The position numbers and the translations under genes are program-made. Positions 62,201 through 64,000 of a stretch of 64,000 bases of DNA are shown here, in pieces. The notes under the pieces are model-generated. The model had not been told where the DNA came from. It made no database searches and was given only the letters and a program-made list of their open reading frames with translations. Source of the stretch: Corallococcus macrosporus. GTDB taxonomy: Bacteria; Myxococcota; Myxococcia; Myxococcales; Myxococcaceae. The stretch is from NCBI RefSeq assembly GCF_017302985.1, contig NZ_JAFIMU010000004.1:434001-498000 (forward strand), written 5' to 3'. How positions within the stretch are numbered: position 1 is the first letter of the stretch; each line of letters starts with the position of its first letter.

Positions 62201-64000
62201 GGCGTGGGTGCGGCCGGCGATGGGAGAGCCGACGCTGATGTCGTCCTGGCCGGAGTAGCGAGAGAGCAGCAACTGGAAGGCGGAGAGCAGCAGCATGAAG
62301 GGCGTCGCGCCCTCCCGCTGGGCGAGGCTTCGCAGCGAGTCCGTCAGCTCCGAGGGGAAGTGTACGGGCAGCGTGGCGCCACGACGCGACTGGACGGGCG
62401 GACGAGGACGGTCCGTGGGCAACTCCAGCGCCGAGGGGGCCCCGGCCAGCTGCCGCTTCCAGTAACCGAGCTGCGACTCCAGCGTCTCGCCCTGCAGCCA
62501 CTCGCGCTGCCAGAGGGCGAAGTCCGCGTACTGCACGGGCAGCGGCGGCAGTGACGGGGCCCGGCCGCTACTGAAGGCTTCGTAGAGGCTCGCCAGCTCG
62601 CGGATGAGGACGCCCATGGACCAGCCGTCGGAGACGATGTGGTGCATCGTCACGAGGAGGACGTGGGAGTCCGCTGAAAGCTTGAGGAGCGCGGTTCGCA
62701 GCAGCGGACCGTGAACGAGGTGGAAGGGCTGCCGGGCTTCCCGGGTGGCAAGCCGCACCGTCTCCGCTTCGCGCGCGAAATCGTCCAAGCCAGACAGGTC
62801 CTCGACCGGAAGCGCCCACGCAGCCGGCGCATGGATGCGCTGGAAGGGCTGGCCTTCGTGCTCGAAGAAGGTGGTGCGCAGGGCTTCGTGGCGTGCCACC
62901 AGTGCCTCGAAGGCACGGCGCAGGGCTTCGACGTCCAGATGCCCCTGGAGGCGGAGCGTGACGGGGAGGTTGTAGGACGCATCGTCCGGCGCCAACTGGT
63001 CGAGGAACCAGAGGCGCTGCTGGGCGAAGGAGAGCGGCTGGGGGCCCTCCGTGCGCGAGCGCGTCAGCGGCGGAAGCCGTGTGCCGGTAGAAGCCCGCTG
63101 CAACTTCTCCGCGAGGGAGGCGATGGTGGGGGCCTCGAAGAGGGCGCGGAGCGGCAACTCCACGTCGAGGGCGGAACGCACACGGGCCACCAGTTGGGTG
63201 GCGAGAAGCGAGTGGCCGCCCAATTCGAAGAAGTTGTCTGTGCGGCCCACGGTGGGCACGCGCAGCACTTCGCTCCAGAGCGCCGCGAGCTTCTCCTCCA
63301 GCGGCGTCACCGGCGCTTCGTAGGCGTGCGACGCACGAAGCAAGCTTGCGTCCGGGGCAGGCAGCGCCTTGCGGTCCACCTTGCCGTTGGACGTGAGCGG
63401 CAGCGTCTCCAAGGAGACGAAGGCGGCGGGCACCATGTACTCGGGCAGGTGCTGCTTGAGGTGGGCACGAAGGGCGGAGACATCGAGCGCTTCGCCCACG
63501 ACGTAGGCCACCAGCCGCCTGTCGCCTGGAGCGTCCTCACGGGCCAGCACCACGGCGTCCTTCACGGACGGGGCGGCACGCAGGGCGCTTTCGACTTCAC
63601 CCAACTCGATGCGGAAACCACGCACCTTCACCTGCGCGTCGATGCGCCCGACGAAGTCCAGTTGTCCATCCGCGCGCCAGCGCACCACGTCGCCCGTGCG
63701 ATAGAGGCGAGCGCCCTCTTCACCCGAGAAGTCGTCCGGCACGAAGCGCTCGGCGGTGAGGCCCGGACGCCCTGCGTATCCACGTGCGACACCCACGCCA
63801 CCGATGTGCAGTTCACCGCGCACGCCCACGGGCACTGGTTGCCCGTGCGGGTCGAGCACGTAGACACAGACGTTCGCCAACGGCTTGCCAATGGACGGGA
63901 CGTTCCCATCCGCGACCACCTCACCCAGCGTGGCGATGACGGTGGCCTCCGTCGGGCCGTAGGTGTTGAGCAACCTGCGCCCCGGAGCCCAGCGCGCGAC
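46430..64000 (-). CDS. Second giant nonribosomal peptide synthetase, 5' end outside window
   Basis: The frame is open from the window edge (64000) to the stop at 46430-46432, giving 5,856 visible codons. It enters within an A domain just before the YGPTE motif and then shows T, five full C-A-T modules and a TE. It is paralogous to NRPS-1 along its whole visible length. Predicted residues are Lys-like (partial), Leu, Ala/Gly, Val-like, Ala/Gly, Ala/Gly. All C domains have HHI/VVSDGWS and all T domains GGHSL. No epimerisation domain is present. Because it ends in its own TE, it should release its own product rather than pass a chain to NRPS-1. How many modules precede the visible part is unknown; by analogy with NRPS-1 the partial one may be module 1. 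Confidence 0.96.
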   Translation of the reverse strand, partial: VARWAPGRRLLNTYGPTEATVIATLGEVVADGNVPSIGKPLANVCVYVLDPHGQPVPVGVRGELHIGGVGVARGYAGRPGLTAERFVPDDFSGEEGARLYRTGDVVRWRADGQLDFVGRIDAQVKVRGFRIELGEVESALRAAPSVKDAVVLAREDAPGDRRLVAYVVGEALDVSALRAHLKQHLPEYMVPAAFVSLETLPLTSNGKVDRKALPAPDASLLRASHAYEAPVTPLEEKLAALWSEVLRVPTVGRTDNFFELGGHSLLATQLVARVRSALDVELPLRALFEAPTIASLAEKLQRASTGTRLPPLTRSRTEGPQPLSFAQQRLWFLDQLAPDDASYNLPVTLRLQGHLDVEALRRAFEALVARHEALRTTFFEHEGQPFQRIHAPAAWALPVEDLSGLDDFAREAETVRLATREARQPFHLVHGPLLRTALLKLSADSHVLLVTMHHIVSDGWSMGVLIRELASLYEAFSSGRAPSLPPLPVQYADFALWQREWLQGETLESQLGYWKRQLAGAPSALELPTDRPRPPVQSRRGATLPVHFPSELTDSLRSLAQREGATPFMLLLSAFQLLLSRYSGQDDISVGSPIAGRTHAEAESLIGFFVNTLVLRAHVRPEDSFRQLLSQVKATTLAAYEHQHVPFEKLVEVLQPSRDLSRSPLFQVMLVLQNAPAEALRVPGMAFQPIPLEGNSSRFDLALTLFEVPQGLTGFLEYSTDLFDAASVQRLMGHFAVLLSALAAQPDARVSSLEMLTASERQQLLIEWNETDVAFPRDTCIHHVIAEQARRAPEAIAVRMGEQSITDAGRTLDATAVRMGERSVTYAGLDTWAHSLAVQLHAAGVSRGDRVAVLAERSPELVAGLLAVLKVGAAYVPIAPGVPPERLTFMLEDSAASVLLTQQHLRPSLPALSARVLSLEMEEGAAARQPLPVAAVGPQDLAYVIYTSGSTGRPKGVAVHHRALMNLVSWHQRTYSLSPDDSTALTAGVAFDASTWEVWPSLASGASLVIPPEAVRAEPSQLLRWMAREAITTCFMPTPLAEAVLREEWPRPMALRALLTGGDALHHGPPPSVPATLFNHYGPTESTVVATFTPVPPSARDDGTRPPIGRPIANTRTYVLDAHLQPVPIGVPGELFLASEGLAWGYLGQPALSAERFIPHPFSSTPGARLYRTGDVVRWRADGQLDYLQRLDFQVKVRGFRIELGEIEASLLAHASVHEAVVLAREDVPGDKRLVAYLVPTSGQQLDTSAVRSFLKERLPEYMVPSAFLVLDALPLNANGKVDRKALPAPQGTAVASTYVAPGTATEEQLEALFTQVLRVERVGIHDDFFSLGGHSLLATQLMSRVRTTFRRELPVRALFEAPTVAGLAQRIDSARTSGVQAPPNIPRVRATTAPLSFAQQRLWFLDQLTPGDASYNISSALSLKGRVDVESLRRAFEALVARHEALRTTFREHQGQATQSIHPPSEWLLPVQDLSVLPEARREAEARRRVTEDARQPFQLEAGPLLRTALLRLGAEEHLLLVTMHHIVSDGWSMGVLVRELVSRYEAFSAGRSPSLAPLPMQYADFAAWQRQWLQGETLETHLKYWKQQLVGAPVALELPTDRPRPPVQSHRGAKVDVRIPAEVAHSLKALAGREGATPFMVLLAAFQVLLSRYAAQDDVSVGTPIAGRTQAETEGLIGFFVNTLVLRAHVAPRATFRELLAQVRGTTLTAYEHQHVPFEKLVEAIQPVRDSSRSPLFQVMFALQNTPTETLQLPGLTLRPLPLEVHFAKFDLTLSLQEFQEGISGTLEYATDLFDAATVQRMAGHFGVLLEAIAKKPDTKLGDLPLLTEPERQQLLLEWNPPAAQSQYEPSIPAMVEAQVRRTPDALAVITPERQLTYREVDAKANQLAHRLRGLGVGPETRVGLCVERTEDLVIGALGILKAGGAYVPLDPSYPRERLGWLLEDAQGPALVAHSHLLAALPETSATPVCLDSDAELAKQPITAPAVDIHPGHLAYLIYTSGSTGRPKGVAISHGNAVSFLHWAIETFTPEELKGTLAATSLNFDLSVFELFAPLSSGGAVVVARNALHLAELPTASHVTLVNTVPSAMAQLLRLNAVPSGVRVVNLAGEALPETLAKQVYAVPTVQKLFNLYGPSEDTTYSTASLVGRDEVPLIGRPLSATRAYVLDAALQPVPVGVAGELYLAGEGQARGYLLRPELTAERFVPEPYGPPGGRMYRTGDRVRYRADGRLEYLGRIDFQVKVRGFRIELGEIEAALRRVPGLKDAVVVAKGEAADKRLIGYVTARDGHSLEVDALKAHLRQGLPEYMVPSALLVLDALPLNSNGKVDRKALPEPGNLARSSDFVAPRTDTEEQLAALFAEVLRVERVGIHDDFFAMGGHSLLATQLVSRVRSTFGVELPLRVFFEASTVAALATKLDGAQRSEHRPPPLRASSHEGALPLSFAQQRLWFLDQLTPGDASYNIPTALRLKGHVDVESLRRAFEALVARHESLRTTFHEHQGQATQHIHAPGAWTLPLIDVSSLPEAQREAEAQRHVTEDARQPFHLERGPLLRTALVRLAADEHLLLVTMHHIVSDGWSMGVLVRELVMFYAAFTQGAAPALSPMPMQYADFAAWQRNWLQGETLDAQLDYWKQQLAGAPAALELLTDKPRPAVQSHEGAALSLQLSPEASQALKSLARREGATPFMVLLAGWQLLLSRYAGQDDVSVGTPIAGRTQAETEGLIGFFVNTLVLRARLNPRETFRELLTQVRGTTLAAYEHQHLPFEKLVEVLQPVRDTSRSPLFQVMFTLQNAPTGDLRVPGLTFQQLAPGARAAKFDLTLTMQDSPQGFTGWLEYSTALFEQSTVERMAGHLRMLLEAVAAKPEQTLSALPLLSPEERQRILVDWNDTAAVSPMDVPVHVHFAQQAQRTPDAVALVLGDASLTYAQLDARANQLAHHLGSLGIVPGARVGLALERSFEMVTALLAILKAGAAFVPVDRNAPVERIATLLEDADVGVVLTHQPFASKLPASGTRVWLDAQQDVLASRPTHAPDVRVEGEALAYVMFTSGSTGRPKGVSVPHRGITRLVLGSTFMRFGHDEVWLQIAPVAFDASTLEIWGALLHGAKLVLAPPHALSLEELAEQVRRHRVTTLWLTTALFEQMALHQGEALAHVRQVLTGGDVMPWSRLRDHLPRLAEDATLIHAYGPTENTTFSTTLPLHRDTRVEGPVSIGRPIPNSTAYVFDANLHPVPVGVAGEVYVGGPGLAWGYLHRPELTAERFVPHPFASTPGERLYRTGDKARWLENGTLDFLGRVDFQVKVRGFRIELGEIESALRAFPGVNEVVVVARGADADKRLIGYVTAHEGLVLNVEALRAHLQQRLPEYMVPTSLLVLEALPLNANGKVDRKALPEPTDAPRAAALVAPRTTTEEKLAALFAEVLRVERVGIRDDFFALGGHSLLATQLVSRVRAGFGVELPLRALFGAPTVEALAPKLEGSPSAARRAPPLRPASRNGAIPLSFAQQRLWLLDQLQPGDASYNIPTALRLTGQVDAESLRRAFEALIARHESLRTTLAASHEAPSQRVQDSAAWELPIVDLTALPQAQREEEARRIVATEARRPFHLATGPLLRGLLVRLGAEEHLLLVTMHHVVSDGWSMGVLVREVAAFYEAFSTGSTPALAPLPVQYADFATWQRDWLQGEVLEAQLDYWQQRLAGAPAALELPTDRPRPPVQSHRGATVDVRVPASIAEALKSLAQREGATPFMVFLAAFQVLLSRYSSQDDISVGSPIAGRTQAETEGLIGFFVNTLVLRSNLNPRATFRELLAQVRGTTLAAYDHQHLPFEKLVEAVQPTRDLSRNPLFQAMFVLQNMPAEVLRLPGLSMQTLPLETHFAKFDLSLGLREAPTGMTGTLEYATDLFDAATVQRMAGHFGVLLEAIANKPDTKLGDLPLLTEPERQQLLIEWNPPATQTQYEPSIPAMVEAQVRRTPDALAVITPERQLTYREVDAKANQLAHRLQGLGVGPETRVGLCVERTEDLVIGALGILKAGGAYVPLDPSYPRERLGWLLEDAQGPALVAHSHLLAALPETSATPVCLDSDAELAKQPTTAPEVDIHPGHLAYLIYTSGSTGRPKGVAISHGNAVSFLHWALATFTLEELKGTLAATSLNFDLSVFELFAPLSSGGAVVVARNALHLAELPTASHVTLVNTVPSAIAQLLRLNAVPPTVRVINLAGEALPETLAKEVYAVPTVQKLFNLYGPSEDTTYSTASLVGRDEVPLIGRPLPATRAYVLDTSLQPVPVGVAGELYLAGEGQARGYLLRPELTAERFVPEPYGPPGGRMYRTGDRVRYRADGRLEYLGRIDFQVKVRGFRIELGEIEAALRRAPGLKDAVVVAKGEAADKRLVAYVAPNSLEVEALKAHLRQGLPEYMLPSTFVVLDALPLNPNGKVDRKALPEPEAPRSRSTYEAPRTELEAKLASIWAEVLRLPQVGVKDSFFELGGHSLLATQVVSRVRAELGVELPLRAIFESSTVEALAGRLHGSVGPKAPKLTRATHEGPVPLSFAQQRLWLLDQLQPEDASYNLPAALQLTGHLDVEALRRAFESLVARHEALRTTFHEHQGQPTQRIHAPAEWTLPLMDLSLLPEDLRGNEARRLADEEARRPFRLATGPLLRSTLVRLTDDSHLLLVTMHHIVSDGWSMGVLVRELISLYAAFHDGKEPGLTPLPVQYADFAAWQRDWLQGEALDAQIDYWKQQLSGVPAALELPTDRPRPPVQSHRGATVEVRVSPEVSHALKALAGREGATPFMVLLAAFQVLLSRYSAQDDISVGSPIAGRTQAETEALIGFFVNTLVLRARLNPRETFRELLAQVRGTTFAAYDHQHLPFEKLVEAVQPTRDMSRSPLFQAMFVLQNTPTEALRLPELSFQAVPLEARFAKFDLSLALQEVQGELVGSLEYATDLFDAATIQRMAGHFGVLLAAIAKKPDTKLGDLPLLTESERQQLLVEWNPPVTEAPREPSIPAMVEAQVRRTPDALAVITPERQLTYREVNAKANQLAHRLRGLGVGPEVRVGLCVERTEDLVIGALGILKAGGAYVPLDPSYPRERLGWLLEDAQGPALVAHSHLLAALPETAATPVCLDSDAELARQPTTAPEVDIHPGHLAYLIYTSGSTGRPKGVAISHGNAVSFLHWALETFSPEELKGTLAATSLNFDLSVFELFAPLSSGGAVVVARNALHLAELPTASHVTLVNTVPSAMAQLLRLNAVPPTVRVINLAGEALPETLAKQVYAVPTVQKLYNLYGPSEDTTYSTASLVGRDEVPLIGRPLPATRAYVLDASLQPVPVGVAGELYLAGEGQARGYLLRPELTAERFVPEPYGPPGGRMYRTGDRVRYRMDGRLEYLGRIDFQVKVRGFRIELGEIEAALRRAPGLKDAVVVARGEAADKRIIGYVTARDGHSLDSESLKAHLRQQLPEYMVPSTLLVLDALPLNSNGKVDRKALPEPDAHAVEARNFVAPRDALEMQLARIWEDVLGVRSVGIRSSFFELGGHSLLAVRMLAAIRERLGLSLPLSVLFQQPTVEQLALVLQDASQAWTPLVPLERGEPGHRPLFLVHPGGGNVLAYSELARRLGPSLPVYGLQSRGLDGRPVAESIEEMADLYIEAIRSVQPHGPYQLGGWSLGGVIAYEMARRLRDSGEAVDLLALIDAHVPGLTGPAAEDSHFSSEARVRIAFAQTTATAFGRELAVSAEALAQGDDAAMLDHLLQEGLRANILDAHSGPAQLRALFRVFQANLFAQEKYVPRPYDGTALLLSASEAPTGLPRHRGWEPLVRGGLEVDDVPGSHHELLQDPHLGFIVERLRALLTRASRSEPQTPMGG
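47246..50393 (-). other. NRPS-2 module 6' (C-A-T), Ala or Gly
   Basis: The A domain is about 49015-47560 and T is near 47415. Pocket residues read D-L-F-N-N-A-L-T-Y-K. C-A corresponds to module 8 of NRPS-1. The T domain corresponds to T9, with the join right after the NGKVDRKALPEP motif. Confidence 0.78.
50394..53519 (-). other. NRPS-2 module 5' (C-A-T), Ala or Gly, chimeric
   Basis: The A domain is about 52150-50700 and T is near 50550. Pocket residues read D-L-F-N-N-A-L-T-Y-K. The C domain resembles C6 of NRPS-1 (RTTL with EAPSQRV against EPSQCI), whereas A-T resembles A7-T7. The His motif reads HHVVSDGWS. Confidence 0.75.
53520..56689 (-). other. NRPS-2 module 4' (C-A-T), Val-like
   Basis: The A domain is about 55300-53825 and T is near 53682. 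Pocket residues read D-A-L-W-L-G-A-T-F-K, the Val code with Ala instead of Gly at position 322. The C and T domains correspond to NRPS-1 module 5. Confidence 0.75.
56690..59826 (-). other. NRPS-2 module 3' (C-A-T), Ala or Gly
   Basis: The A domain is about 58450-57000 and T is near 56854. Pocket residues read D-L-F-N-N-A-L-T-Y-K. The C, A and T domains correspond to NRPS-1 module 4, sharing YNISSALSLKG, NAVPSGVRV and DDFFAMGGHSL. Confidence 0.78.
59827..63049 (-). other. NRPS-2 module 2' (C-A-T), Leu
   Basis: The A domain is about 61665-60140 and T is near 59995. Pocket residues read D-A-W-F-L-G-H-V-V-K, a Leu-type code. The C domain nearly equals the C domain of NRPS-1 module 2, but the A domain belongs to a different lineage. 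It carries a 19-residue tandem duplication at its N-terminal edge. Confidence 0.8.
61499..61612 (-). repeat. 57-bp in-frame tandem duplication in the Leu A domain
   Basis: Two adjacent 57-bp units (61612-61556 and 61555-61499) encode 19 residues each, beginning AVRMGEQSITDAG and AVRMGERSVTYAG. The first two-thirds of the units are highly similar and the last part has diverged. The frame is kept, so one unit is extra relative to other A domains. Confidence 0.85.
63050..64000 (-). other. NRPS-2 module 1' (partial A, T), Lys-like
   Basis: Only the C-terminal part of the A domain and the T domain (GGHSL near 63209) are inside the window. The visible pocket residues Thr322, Val330, Ile331 and Lys517 equal those of NRPS-1 module 1, and the two are almost identical through this stretch. 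I call it 1' by alignment to NRPS-1; further modules may lie upstream. Confidence 0.65.

Overview
The window is high-GC DNA with dense ORFs, almost no A/T-ending codons and many antisense shadow frames. Giant NRPS genes, a SNF2/SWIM helicase, an Ig-like lipoprotein and a di-haem oxidoreductase point to a myxobacterium (Myxococcota, most likely Myxococcaceae such as Corallococcus or Myxococcus). That placement is inferred from gene style and was not tested by any search.

Bases 1-16,626 carry mostly housekeeping and accessory genes. In order they are: a truncated Ig-like lipoprotein (-), ffh of the signal recognition particle (-), a PabA-PabB fusion for folate synthesis (-), tRNA-Leu(UAA) (+), a small four-cysteine protein (+), a zinc-free MDR oxidoreductase (-), a membrane-anchored alpha/beta hydrolase (+), a SWIM-SNF2 ATPase (-), a gene remnant with its terminator intact (+), and a di-haem c-type oxidoreductase (+). 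A compact three-gene operon follows (+). It encodes a HAD-UbiA prenyltransferase fusion, a DprE1-like FAD oxidase and a DprE2-like SDR. Together these could make polyprenyl-phosphoryl-D-arabinose, a lipid-linked arabinofuranose donor. A hairpin then separates it from the convergent NRPS locus.

Bases 16,690-64,000 (about 74% of the window) are two head-to-tail NRPS genes on the minus strand. The downstream gene is complete: 9,782 codons, nine C-A-T modules and a thioesterase. Its specificity codes read Lys-like, Gln, Val, Ala/Gly, Val, Glu, Ala/Gly, Ala/Gly, Val. The upstream gene enters the window inside an adenylation domain. It shows half of a Lys-like module, then Leu, Ala/Gly, Val-like, Ala/Gly, Ala/Gly, and its own thioesterase. 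No epimerisation or methylation domain is visible in either.

The two synthetases are paralogues that can be aligned module by module. Relative to the nine-module line, the upstream line lacks module 3, fuses C6 to A7, has a Leu A domain in place of Gln in module 2, and joins A8 directly to T9-TE. Each line has its own TE, so the locus most likely makes two related all-L (lipo)peptides. I recognise no known compound from the predicted sequences. No tailoring, MbtH, PPTase or export gene lies in the window.
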